Assembly (NCBI RefSeq): GCF_019966545.1
Contig: NZ_JAIMIC010000009.1
Coordinates: 62,001-126,000, forward strand
From: Heliomarina baculiformis
GTDB taxonomy: Bacteria > Pseudomonadota > Alphaproteobacteria > Rhodobacterales > Rhodobacteraceae
Reading direction: 5' to 3'
Length of the DNA stretch: 64,000 nucleotides
Shown here: piece by piece, positions 10,701 to 19,500 of the stretch
Position numbering within the stretch: position 1 is the stretch's first letter
How the letters are laid out: every line of letters begins with the position of its first letter
Notes under the pieces: model-generated
What the model saw: the letters and a program-made list of their open reading frames with translations, nothing else
The model's database searches: none
Told to the model about the DNA's origin: nothing
Position numbers and translations under genes: made by a program

Positions 10701-12240
10701 AGCAAAAATCAGCAACGTTGGTTTGAGGGTTAGCCAGCTTCAGAGCATAAGCTCTTGCCAATTCACTAATTGCCCCGTTTTCGGTAGCGGCAGACAGACC
10801 CAGGATCATAGGTACGTTAGGAATACCAAAATCGTAGACGGGCGCGGGCTCTGCATCTCCGAGCACGATGTGAGCATTTGTCCCGCTGAAGCCAAACGAA
10901 CTGACACCGCCGATACGCCGACCATTTCGAGCCTGCCATTCGTAAGGCTGGCTGGATACGGAAATCGGCATGTTGTCCCAGTCGATCAAAGGGCTTGGTT
11001 CCGAAGCGTGCAGGCTGGCAGGGATAAGTCCATTCTGCAAAGACAGAGCCAGTTTTATGAGGCCGGTAGCACCGGCTGCCGCCTCCAAATGTCCGAGATT
11101 GGATTTTACGGAACCGATCAAAAGTGGATTGGATTTGGAATGTCTACGGAACACGCCCGCAAGAGCGCCAGCCTCGATGGGATCACCAAGGGAAGTTCCG
11201 GTGCCGTGCGTTTCGACATAACCAACTTCTTCAGGTGTGACTCCGGCGCGTTTCAGCGCCATGCGGATCACCGCTTCCTGAGCCGGACCATTCGGCGCCG
11301 TCAAACCGCTGCTTGCCCCGTCTTGATTGACGGCACTGCCAAGGATCTGAGCGATGATCCGGTCGCCATCTGCGCGTGCATCGGACAAGCGCTTGAGAGC
11401 GACAACCGCGCAACCTTCTGCGCGCCCGAACCCGTCGGCACCCGCGCCAAAAGCTTTGCATTTCCCATCAGGGGCCAGCATCCGGGCCTGCGACAAGGCC
11501 GTAAAGATATCCGGTCCGAGGATCAGATTGACGCCCCCCGCCAATGCCATGCGACAATCACCTGTTCGAAGGGCCTGACAAGCCAAGTGCACAGCCACCA
11601 GTGAGGAAGAACAGGCCGTATCGATCGTGACACTAGGGCCTTGAAGGCCAAGGATATAGGACAGCCGGCCACTCAGCGTACTGTGGGCAATCCCAGACGC
11701 AAAATGCGCGTCCAAAAGCGCAGGATCACGAGTCTTCAGTTGCTCATAGCTGTAATCGTTTCCAGCTGCGCCGACAAAAACGCCAGTAGCGCTACCGATA
11801 AGATTGTCAGCGGCTTGACCAGCATGCTCCAGCGTCTCCCAGCAGACCTCAAGCATCAGCCGATGTTGCGGATCAAGCCCCTGTGCCTCGCGAGGGGCCA
11901 GACCGAAAAACCCGGGATCGAAGCGATCAACAGAAGACAGGAAACCCCCGAAACGTGTGGAGATTTTTCCCGGAGCGCCAGGGTCCGGATCGTAAAGCGC
12001 ATCATGGTCCCACCGATCCCGAGGTACCTCGCTGATAGCGTCGGTACCACTGAGCAATAACTTCCAGAATTCTACCGGGTTATCTCCACCACCGGGCACC
12101 CGGCACCCCAGCCCGATTATTGCGATAGGTTCGGAGGCGGCAGCTTCGACCCGGGCCAGCCGCGACTGGGCCTCGTCCAGCGCAAGAAACGCACGTTTGA
12201 TCGGGCTGAGTTCCCCTGAATTCTCCGGTGTCTGGGTCAT
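4708..12240 (-). CDS. Type I polyketide synthase module D, KS-AT-DH-MT-ER-KR-ACP
   Basis: This 2510-residue protein is a fully reducing module with a C-methyltransferase. An N-terminal docking-type helix (residues 1-35) precedes the KS, which has DTACSSS near 210. The AT has GHSLGE near 658 and HAFH, predicting malonyl-CoA. The DH carries an intact HVVHGRCIVP near 957 and an Asp in the QLDGCLQ motif. The MT has EIGGGSGGT near 1418, the ER has the NADPH loop AAAGGVG near 1921, and the KR has GGTRGLG near 2113. The KR position where Tyr is usual reads His (GQTNHAAAN, near 2255), so its activity is less certain. The ACP attachment Ser is in GLDSL near 2421. The acidic tail with LSEDEIEALF looks like a C-terminal docking element. 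ATG at 12240 overlaps the preceding stop by 4 bp. The expected product unit is alpha-methylated and saturated if all domains work. Confidence 0.95.
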   Translation of the reverse strand: MTQTPENSGELSPIKRAFLALDEAQSRLARVEAAASEPIAIIGLGCRVPGGGDNPVEFWKLLLSGTDAISEVPRDRWDHDALYDPDPGAPGKISTRFGGFLSSVDRFDPGFFGLAPREAQGLDPQHRLMLEVCWETLEHAGQAADNLIGSATGVFVGAAGNDYSYEQLKTRDPALLDAHFASGIAHSTLSGRLSYILGLQGPSVTIDTACSSSLVAVHLACQALRTGDCRMALAGGVNLILGPDIFTALSQARMLAPDGKCKAFGAGADGFGRAEGCAVVALKRLSDARADGDRIIAQILGSAVNQDGASSGLTAPNGPAQEAVIRMALKRAGVTPEEVGYVETHGTGTSLGDPIEAGALAGVFRRHSKSNPLLIGSVKSNLGHLEAAAGATGLIKLALSLQNGLIPASLHASEPSPLIDWDNMPISVSSQPYEWQARNGRRIGGVSSFGFSGTNAHIVLGDAEPAPVYDFGIPNVPMILGLSAATENGAISELARAYALKLANPQTNVADFCYTATAGRAQLAVRATVTGADSAELCEGLRALAQGRSAKNVSGPAPAPRDPPRTAFLFTGQGAQYAGMGKSLYDTEPVFRAAFDRCAAVLDKELEIPLKTLVFEVSDDKQINLTGNAQPALFAIEYALAELWGAFGVRPDIVAGHSLGEIVAATIAGAFSLEDALRLVAARGKLMQALPAGGSMASVFAHETKVQHILDALASTAVIAGVNSPTQTVISGLTEDIAGACEKLEAAGIATRPLTVSHAFHSSLMEPALDDFEAAIKDIHMQRPRLRIMSNVTGQPVRDEIATPQYWRRHMREAVRFGDCLNNIAALDPGLVIEIGPHGTLLPLAVEIFDETSTTVAATLRRGKDDRTALLATVSDAWRAGAQINWRAVSGPGRRIVDVPTYPFQRERYWFRANKRIATGDTTEVHPLLGEKLQVAIDGHSVFQKRLMANDLDHIADHVVHGRCIVPGAAMIEMAYAAAQFTLTGRYSLADLTLLEPLALVSQEEMLIQTVVTHDESGGRLDILSSESDSGAWRRHASCRIVPESTISQNVSTAELRSYEDDHRDGKTHYADLLARGFNFGPSLQRVEQIFRSGEHEALGEISPRETRNRYFFDPAQLDGCLQVIAAALPAATDEATAYLPFSIGSVSIFRSPGPGLRAFARTEPAGTSADPTLRASVTITDDDGLVAELSDIVLRETRQGPTDAFYAVDWTVLRSPTSMPSPTSLTADARKILDTFSEELDLAGYDAANTALDGLTTIWISDCLQNLGWVPKIGDKATLEGLARQLSIPKRLWALLARFLEILTEDGILRRDQQSWVVLSKLVEADPILASKATLAGHPHAQVKLRLMENCGPNLPEILRGTRNPVSDLFPSGDLSIARELYRNSPESLAFNGTIAAIVQNLCKVRSGSDEPLRILEIGGGSGGTTATVLSQLKGMNFSYTFTDIGPAMVREAETEFGNRNGMNFRTLDIDDDLSAQGITRQSYDLVIAANVLHATTDLRKTVERAGDALAPGGMMLLLEVVAPERWVDVTFGLTEGWWLFKDKELRPNYPLIDAKKWIALLEDCGLEAEDLSGSSPLSRQSIFAARKPISKVGNTNERWLILADGAAGKAAAEHLAVAGISIELRSLPSEWNAEYNGSFDGVLDLRPLGADMNDGGPEPPLSSLRETVQQLVRNGPVDDMPRLVVATCQAQRIRQCDRPDPAQAALWGMVRALRAEFPDLDTTLIDLPQDNDGQPILTELADVLWGLAGETEVAVRDRTRHASRLTAIAPVSPNHHNVALRKSPDGVLENLQLVPVPEPRPGPGEVLVEVLAAGLNLRDVMNALDMRDDPEPLGGECAGIVQAVGDEVEGLEAGDRVVGIATDCFANRAIGRAAELTHIPSGMSPVEAATLPFAFMTAHHALIDIGKLRAGEWVLIHAAAGGVGSAAVQIAQAAGARIIATAGSETKRGYLRAAGIEHVFSSRETTFSEGILKITGGKGVDLALNSLSGSFIDATVDCLAKAGRLVEIGKRDLWTHSRFRGNCPEGDYHILDLSKIRTTSPEVSDALFAKVMKAARDGKIRPLPVTSFPLMQAGEAFEYMAQAKHIGKIVLLPSYKNQGFAKLNPEASYLITGGTRGLGLETAREMVRGGARALILVSRSEPESAASDVLNELRAQGVRIETYQVDISDRAAVAILFENIKRDLPPLRGIVQSAGQLSDASIVNMTRKEFGVPLKAKVDGSWNLHLESLSCELDFFVLYSSVAGTLGSAGQTNHAAANAFLDALAQYRQSLGLPATSIAWGAWSEAGIAAEISADQTAGRLGIRPIKTSAGLEMAQAAITSGRAQVMACPMDWKTFRAQRPDMSASPFLERLGQSSSELRKTVKLRTPPARVIDELATVNGAARRSIILEFVAEQVASTLDLVNQNDIDIDRPLREMGLDSLMAVDLRNKLSAGMGSNLNLPATMVFDYPTVTALAEGLLGRLATTLPEEAKPASAVRETGAADIENLEDLSEDEIEALFVTATGGSA

Positions 12241-15200
12241 TGTCGGGAAACTCTCTCAAGCAGCAAGGCTTCGACCTCTTCATCCGTCATATCGGTGATA
12301 TCCGGTGCGTCAGAAACTTGCGGGACTGGATTTGGGGAAGCGATCACGTCATCGACGTCTTTCCCTGTCATTCGTTCAAGAACAAAAGTAGAAATGGCTT
12401 CTATCGATGAATGGTCGAAAGCGATCGACGCGGGCAATGGGTGCGACAGTTCCAGCGCCTCGGTGAGCAGTTTTCTGATCCGCATCGCCATGAGAGAATC
12501 CATACCCAGATCCATAAGCCTCTCGTGCCGTCCCGGCGCATCGTCACGTTCTCGTCCGAGCACGCGAATGACTGTCCGGCGAACCTGCTCGCGTATCATC
12601 TCAACGCGTTCTGTGTCGCTCGCTTCGGCAAACAGTTTAGTAAAGCCGGTTCGCGCCTGTTCCGGCGTGGATGAAACGTGTTCGGGGACTCCAGTTTCCG
12701 CTTGGGGCGGCCGGGTTTTACCCGCCTGACGCGCAAGAATGACGTGCTGGCCAAGAACGCTTGCAGCCGAACCTGCTTCTGGCCATGCCATAGCCTCGAC
12801 AAACCCCGCTTCCTCCAACGTACGGCACCAGATTTCTGGCCGCATCAGCGGGTTATCCATACGCAAGCCGTCGTCGAATTTCTGCCAACCTTCGATCAGC
12901 CCAGTGGTAATGTCGAACCAGTCTAGATGTTCAGTTGACTCCACGAGCATCAGTAAGCCACCGGGGCGCAACAGGCTGCGCAGGCGCTCAAGGATTTCGG
13001 GCAGATCCGAGCCCGCATGGACGACATTTGCCGCAATCACAAGATCAAGGCTTGCAGTCTGAAACCCCTGGCACTCGAGCGAATTTTCCATGTCTAATTT
13101 ACGGAAAACTACATCGGACCGGTCTCCGAACCTTTCACGGCCCCGGTCCAGAAAGGCGTCGCTGACATCGGTGTAGATGTATCGCGCCGTGCCTTGGGGC
13201 AGGGCTGATAGAATGCTGGAGGACGTTCCTCCGGTGCCTGCGCCGATCTCCAGTACATCGAGCGCGTGACCGACACCCTGCATGCCAGCCATCGATGCCA
13301 CGGCCGACCGAGCCAGCCCGTTGATATAACGCATCATCGCGCTGTCTTCGTAGAGGGCCTGCGCTAATTCAAATGTGCCGTCGGGGAACAGGGTTTCCAG
13401 CGGCGAACATCTGCCACTGATCACGTCTGGCGCAAGACTGGCACAATGGCGCACGTAATTCAGCAATGCCGTGTTATCAGCAAAGAGTCCTTGCGCTTCT
13501 TCCCAGAGAACCTTCATATCCGGCGCTGCCAGCGGCGCAGTCGCCACGTATTCGCTATTGTAATGCTGCAAGAGGCCTTGAGCACATAAGCGTTCCAGCC
13601 ATCGCGCGATCAGGTGCCGATACATTTCGTCGGCGCCAAGGGTTGCCATGATCTCGTCAAAAGTCAGTTTCGAACCAGATACGGAAAAGACACCAGCGTC
13701 GTGAAGCGTTTTTTGAGCAACTGCGATCGTAATGCGGGTCATAAGCGCCCATTTCGCATCGTAGCTGCTGATATCGAGATCGAGTGGCCCACGTTCGGCC
13801 TGCAAAGACAGTGCCGCCGAAACGGTTTCCCAATAACTGCGAGGTTCCGGTGCCTTCGTAGAAAGCGCAAACTGTTTGCGTTGGAACGGGTAAGCCGGTG
13901 CCGCTACTCGGCGTCCTCCGGCCTTGCTGTTTTCCAGATATCCACCCCAGTTGATTTCGGCACCATCTACAAAGAGTTGCGACAGGCTGTTGGCCATTTC
14001 GCACCAGTCGCGTCGGTCACGTTGCAGACTTGGAAGCAATGAAATCGCGCTATCGCTTGCACATTCTTCGGCCAAGCTCAGCAGCATCGGATGTGGGCCT
14101 ATTTCGATTGCATGGGTGGTCCCGGAATCGACGAGCGCTTCCATCGCTTCAGCGAAGCGAACGGGTTGCCGAAGGTTTTCAGACCAATAACTGGCCTCGG
14201 CCATCGCCTCCGATTGAAGGAACTTTCCTGTAACAGTCGAAATAATCGGAACTCTTGCATGGCGCAGGTTCACGTGCACCATGCTGTTGCGCATTTCGTC
14301 GCAAACCGGTTCCACGAACGCCGAATGCGCCGCAAAAGGCACATTTAGTTTACGAGTACGCGCTCCTTTGTCGGAAATGACATCAAGGCATTGAGAAAGA
14401 AGAGCTTCCGGCCCGCTAAGCGTAACACTCTGGGCGCTGTTGTAAGCTGCGATAGAGACCTGGCCGTCATATTGCTTGAGTGCTGCTTCGATCACCTCAG
14501 GTGCAGCAGACACCGATGCCATTGATCCGCCCTTCGGAAGCGACGCGAGGAGTCTACCTCGGATCGCAGCAGCTCGTACGGCATCTTTGAGCGTGAGTAC
14601 TCCGGCAGCATAGGCCGCCGCGAATTCACCCAACGAGTGACCCAGAACCGTTGACGGGAGAATTCCAAAAGCTCGCCAGAGATCGCTCAACGCACATTGC
14701 ACTGCAACCATCGCCGGTTGAACGATTTCGGTCCGATCGAGTATGTTTCCGGCATTCGAGTTGAGTGCCTCTACCAGAGGAAGCTCGATGATATCCCTGA
14801 GCGCTGCATCTGCCGTTTCGAAGCTGCGGCGGAAAACGGATGAGGTGGCCAACAACTCCCGAGCCATCGACGGGTAGTGCCCGCCCTGACCGGAAAACAG
14901 GAAAGCAATGCGCGGCTTCCGGGCATTTCCCAGTTGGCTGGTATGGCACCCTTCGTTCGGTCGACCTGCCAGAAAATCACGTAAGCCAGAGCGCAGCCCT
15001 TCGGCGCTCTCAGCCGTCACAGCAATCCTATGCTGCAGGTGTGAACGCCCGAGTGCAGCGGTCCGGCAAAAATCTTTCGCGGCCTGATCCGTTTCCAAAC
15101 CCGTCGCGTAAGCTCCGGCAAGATCGCGCAGTGCTTGCGGATGCCGCGCAGAAAGAGGCAGCACAAGATGCGCCGTCGCGCTCTCAACCGTCGCAGGCAC

Positions 15201-16583
15201 ATCAGCCTCTTCCAGGATCACGTGAGCATTGGTGCCGCTGAACCCGAACGAACTTACCCCTGCGCGCAGCAGTCTGTTTTCAGAGTGTAGCGGCGTATGG
15301 GTTATCGGAACAGCAATTGGAGAACTCCAGTCGATCTCCGGATTCCCTATGGAGAAATTAAGGTTGGCCGGAAGCTCCCTCCGCCGCAATGCGATCACGG
15401 CCTTGGCGACCCCAACGATCCCGGCTGCCGCTTCCAGATGGCCGACAACGGTTTTAACCGCGCCCAAAAGTAAAGGTTGTTCAGGCGGTCTTTTATGGCA
15501 ACAACTTGCGATCAAAGCTCGAACCTCAATCGGATCACCAAGCGGGGTGCCAGTACCATGGGCTTCGACAAAGTCGAGGTCGCGCCCTTCAAGTCCGGCA
15601 TCCTTCAGCGCAGCCCTGATAAGATCTTCCTGGGCAGCACCGTTCGGCGCGGTCAGTCCAGCGCTGTGACCATCCTGATTGATCGCGCTGCCGCGCATGA
15701 CGGTCAGCAGAGGGTCCTGCGATTCAAGGGCGTCTGACAGCCGGCGAAGTACGATCATGCCACAGCCTTCGCTGCGCACATATCCATCCGCACCCGCATC
15801 AAATGTCTTGCAATGCCCGTCTGCGGCCATCATCCGGCCTCGGGAAAAAGCAATATTTAAGTCCGGCGTAAGGATCAGGTTTACGCCACCGGCCAAGGCA
15901 AGATCACACTCACCGTTGCGCAGTGCCTGCGCCGCAAGATGCAGGCTGACAAGTGATGAAGAGCAGGCGGTATCGATCGAGATCGCCGGGCCGCGCAGCC
16001 CCAGAATGTATGAAATCCGGCCTGCGGCCACGCTTTGCGCCGTACCGGTCCCATGATATGGCCCGACACTTGATCTATCGGAAAAAGCAGTGCGCCCGTA
16101 ATCGACATTTGCGATGCCGAGATAGACCCCCGTGCGGGAACCGCGCAGATCGGCCGCCGCAATTCCCGCATTTTCAAGCGCCTCCCAAGCGACCTCGAGC
16201 ACAAGCCGTTGTTGCGGATCCAGATGGCGCGCTTCTTCTGGGGCGATGCCAAAGAACTCCGCATCGAACATATCGACATCTTCGATGAACCCGCCATAAC
16301 GTGTGGTCATAGAACCGGCAGCGTCAGGATCCTCATTGTAGAACTCGTCAATTTCCCAACGATCTTTGGGAATTGGCATGATACCGTCCCGGCCGGACCA
16401 GAGAAGGTTTTCAAACCCGGCCGCGTCCTTCACTCCGCCTGGCAAACGAAGCCCCATGCCAACGATTGCTAAAGGTTCATGTCTATCGCGCTCCGCCCTT
16501 GCAAGCCGCGCCTTGAGATCCCGAATCTCGTTCAGAGCTCGGCGGATCGTGTTCTGGGCGTCCGATGATCTCGCCTGCGTCAT
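12237..16583 (-). CDS. Type I polyketide synthase module C, KS-AT-MT-ACP without reductive domains
   Basis: This is 1448 residues, short for a modular PKS because no DH, ER or KR is present. The N-terminal docking-type helix spans about 1-38. The KS has DTACSSS near 205, EAHGTGT and GHLEAAAG. The AT has GHSLGE near 647, and its specificity tetrad reads FAAH near 751, neither the HAFH (malonyl) nor the YASH (methylmalonyl) signature. A C-methyltransferase follows with EIGAGTGGT near 1116. The ACP Ser lies in GMDSL near 1362, and the tail has MTDEEVEALL, resembling the C-terminal docking elements of its neighbours. ATG at 16583 overlaps the upstream TGA by 4 bp. A chain leaving this module should keep its beta-ketone and carry one or two alpha-methyl groups. 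Domain order is seen directly; extender choice is uncertain. Confidence 0.95.
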   Translation of the reverse strand: MTQARSSDAQNTIRRALNEIRDLKARLARAERDRHEPLAIVGMGLRLPGGVKDAAGFENLLWSGRDGIMPIPKDRWEIDEFYNEDPDAAGSMTTRYGGFIEDVDMFDAEFFGIAPEEARHLDPQQRLVLEVAWEALENAGIAAADLRGSRTGVYLGIANVDYGRTAFSDRSSVGPYHGTGTAQSVAAGRISYILGLRGPAISIDTACSSSLVSLHLAAQALRNGECDLALAGGVNLILTPDLNIAFSRGRMMAADGHCKTFDAGADGYVRSEGCGMIVLRRLSDALESQDPLLTVMRGSAINQDGHSAGLTAPNGAAQEDLIRAALKDAGLEGRDLDFVEAHGTGTPLGDPIEVRALIASCCHKRPPEQPLLLGAVKTVVGHLEAAAGIVGVAKAVIALRRRELPANLNFSIGNPEIDWSSPIAVPITHTPLHSENRLLRAGVSSFGFSGTNAHVILEEADVPATVESATAHLVLPLSARHPQALRDLAGAYATGLETDQAAKDFCRTAALGRSHLQHRIAVTAESAEGLRSGLRDFLAGRPNEGCHTSQLGNARKPRIAFLFSGQGGHYPSMARELLATSSVFRRSFETADAALRDIIELPLVEALNSNAGNILDRTEIVQPAMVAVQCALSDLWRAFGILPSTVLGHSLGEFAAAYAAGVLTLKDAVRAAAIRGRLLASLPKGGSMASVSAAPEVIEAALKQYDGQVSIAAYNSAQSVTLSGPEALLSQCLDVISDKGARTRKLNVPFAAHSAFVEPVCDEMRNSMVHVNLRHARVPIISTVTGKFLQSEAMAEASYWSENLRQPVRFAEAMEALVDSGTTHAIEIGPHPMLLSLAEECASDSAISLLPSLQRDRRDWCEMANSLSQLFVDGAEINWGGYLENSKAGGRRVAAPAYPFQRKQFALSTKAPEPRSYWETVSAALSLQAERGPLDLDISSYDAKWALMTRITIAVAQKTLHDAGVFSVSGSKLTFDEIMATLGADEMYRHLIARWLERLCAQGLLQHYNSEYVATAPLAAPDMKVLWEEAQGLFADNTALLNYVRHCASLAPDVISGRCSPLETLFPDGTFELAQALYEDSAMMRYINGLARSAVASMAGMQGVGHALDVLEIGAGTGGTSSSILSALPQGTARYIYTDVSDAFLDRGRERFGDRSDVVFRKLDMENSLECQGFQTASLDLVIAANVVHAGSDLPEILERLRSLLRPGGLLMLVESTEHLDWFDITTGLIEGWQKFDDGLRMDNPLMRPEIWCRTLEEAGFVEAMAWPEAGSAASVLGQHVILARQAGKTRPPQAETGVPEHVSSTPEQARTGFTKLFAEASDTERVEMIREQVRRTVIRVLGRERDDAPGRHERLMDLGMDSLMAMRIRKLLTEALELSHPLPASIAFDHSSIEAISTFVLERMTGKDVDDVIASPNPVPQVSDAPDITDMTDEEVEALLLERVSRQ

Positions 16584-19500
16584 GACACCGTCCCACTAGA
16601 CAATGAATTAGCGAGTTCCGCTTCAAGTTCGGCCAAGATGTCGTCGTCGCTGAGTTCGTCCGTAAACTCACTTTCAAGGTTTTCCGATGTCAGACCGATA
16701 TCGATTGACCACGCCCCGGCAAGGTATAGTACCAAGTCGTGAAGGGTGGGGTGGTCGAACAGCAAGGTTACCGGCAACGGAACGCCACCCACGCGTACAA
16801 GCGTGTTGCGGAATTCGACCGACATGAGAGAGTCGAGACCCTCATCCTTTAGCGATGCAAAGAGCGGAATCGAGGCACTGTCAGGCAGTCCGATTGCCTT
16901 TTTGGCCAGTTCCGTCAAGGCATCTGTCATCGCCTCGGCTCGCAGCGCATCAGGCTGCGCACGAAGACGACCAATCAAATGATGTGCTTCTTTCGATTTT
17001 TTTGCTTTCTCGGGGGCAATACGGGCGCTTTGAGTAAAGTTCTCGAATATCGTCAAATCGAGTCCCGCCGGCGCAGTTTGCAGAAATGTCGGCCAATCAA
17101 TGCGCGCAACGGTTACCGTCGCTCTTCCTTGTGAAATTGCTGCTTCAATCGCAGCGAAAGCGTCAGCGGGAGGTAATGCGGATACACCGCGTTCCGCCCA
17201 AACATCACTTCCGCCCTTTTGCAGGTTTGCGGCCATGCCACCGCCCTTCCACGGCCCGAGTGCAACGCTTAGCGCAGGAAGTCCGCGCGACCGGCGATTA
17301 TGCGCCAGAGAGTCCAGCCCCGCATTGGCCGCGAGATAGACGCCTTGTCCCGGCGAACCCAGACTCAGTCCTGCGCCGGACAGCAAGATCATGAAATCCA
17401 GCGGGCGATCCCTGGTCAGTTCGTCGAGTAAAAGCGCGCCGTCAAATTTACCGGCCATGACCTCACGTACATCCGTAGCGGTCAGCAGGTGAAACGCCTT
17501 ATCCCGTAGGACCCCCGCCGCATGAATGACGCCTTTCAGAATGCCAAATTCGTCTATCTGTTCCCGAACTGTTGTCATGCTGTCCCGGTCAGCAGCATCT
17601 GCACGGAAGACATGAACGCGAACGCCTGAGGACTCGAGATCGGATATTACAGACGCCACATGGTCATCCGGATCGTGCCTTCCGGTCAGCACCAGTTGTC
17701 GCGCGCCATGCCCTGCCAGCCACCCTGCTGCATCAAGCCCGATAGCACCCAGGCCCCCGGTGATCCAATACACACCTTCCCGGTCGACGGAGAACGGCGC
17801 GCTACTGACACGCAGAACAGTCTTGCCAATATGCTTGGCCTCGGCCATGAACCGAAACGCCGACTTGGCTGCGTCGAGGGGAAACTCTCGCACTGGCAAG
17901 GGTTGCAGTTCATCCGCCTCGAACCGTTGAAGTACTGAGCTCATCAGTTCAGGCAGAAGACCGGCTTGTTTGATAACCTCTGTGCCCAAATCATACGGGA
18001 CGTAGTTGATGTCCGGGCGCTTTGACGCGACCTCTCCGGTCGTCATTATGTCGCGCTTCCCAAGCTCAAGAAACCAGCCGCCCTTGGCGGTGGCGCGCAA
18101 GCTCTCCGCAATGAATTCACCCGCGAGGGAGTTGAGCACAATGTCCACTCCGCGGCCTTCCGTCAGCCTCATGATTTGGTCAGCGAAGTCCGCCTTGCGA
18201 GAGTCGAAGGCATGGGCGGCACCTTCGCGCAACACGAAGACACGCTTCTCCTCGGAACCCGCCGTGGCAAAGATCCGGGCACCACGGTTCTTGGCAATCC
18301 TAAGCGCGGCAAGGCCGACCCCGCCCGCAGCAGCGTGGATAAGAACACTGTCGCCCTTTTTTATCCCAGCGAGATGTTCAAGCCCGTAATTTGCGGTCAG
18401 ATAGGCCACAGGCTGCGCGGCAGCCACAGCATCGGAAAGCCTGTCTGGTGCATGCACAAGGAGATCTTCGGACCCCACTGCCTCGGTGGCATGTGAGGAA
18501 GACACCATTCCCATGACACGGTCACCCGCTTTGAACCTGGTCACAGAATTACCGACTTCGAGAACAACACCGCTGCATTCGGCACCAATGGTAGCGGATG
18601 CATCTGGATAGCTGCCGAGGGCTAGGAGTACATCGCGGAAATTTACACCAGAGCCGCGTACAGCGACGCGGACCTCGTGCGGTCCGACCCCGCTTGCATC
18701 CATAGGCGACAGTTCGATAGCTTCGATGGCTTTTTCGCCTGTCACCGCAAGTCGTTGGAGTTTGTTTGCCCCGCTAGCAACACGCGCTCGTTCCAAACGC
18801 GGCGCAAAACGAGCGCCATTTCTCAGTGCTGTCCAAGCAGGCCCGGTTCGAGTCAACTCGCCAAAGATGGCAGCAGCCGAAGCAGTGCAGTCCGCGTCAA
18901 TAGCCCTGAAACCGAATTCGGAGTGTTCTATTGCAAGCGCTCCCATAGCCCCCCAAAGGCTCGCCCCAATATGGCAACCGGGTTCGTCCGAGGTTATCCC
19001 TTGGGCACCCCTTGTCAGCAATCTCAGACGGGGGGCAGAGACGTTTTCCATGGCGAGAAGTGACTGAATCACATGGATCGCACAGGTGACTGCTCCGGCT
19101 AAACCAGAACTCTCATTTTGAACCGGATCAAGCTTCAGGCAAAGCGCAACGCCAGTTGGCGGCCTGACCCGTCTAAAAACCTTGTCAATCTCGCTTGCCA
19201 CTGCTTCTCGATCACCAAAGTCTCGAATTGGAAGATCCAACGTCGACCGCGACAGTTTCTTCAAGCCACGAACGGTTTCCGCACTGCCGCCGAGATCAAT
19301 CAGCAACCAGTCGCCGACATCTTCCGATGTCCCTTCCTCTGGGTACGGCTTCCATTCCCGGATGTAGGTGAGCTTGTTATCCGCTACGCCACCGATCTCC
19401 GCCTTGGCCTCCAAAAACCGCAATCCCTCGATCCGCGCGCAGCAGACATCGGACGCATCGAATAACGCGATATTAGCCAGGCACGACGCCGCGCCGCGTT

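Noticed and set aside
10723-11604. Long plus-strand open frame opposite PKS D
   Set aside because: It lies wholly antisense to a KS domain with clear motifs, has no family features and no ribosome-binding site; GC-rich coding DNA produces such shadows. The same applies to other plus-strand frames across 1-28300.
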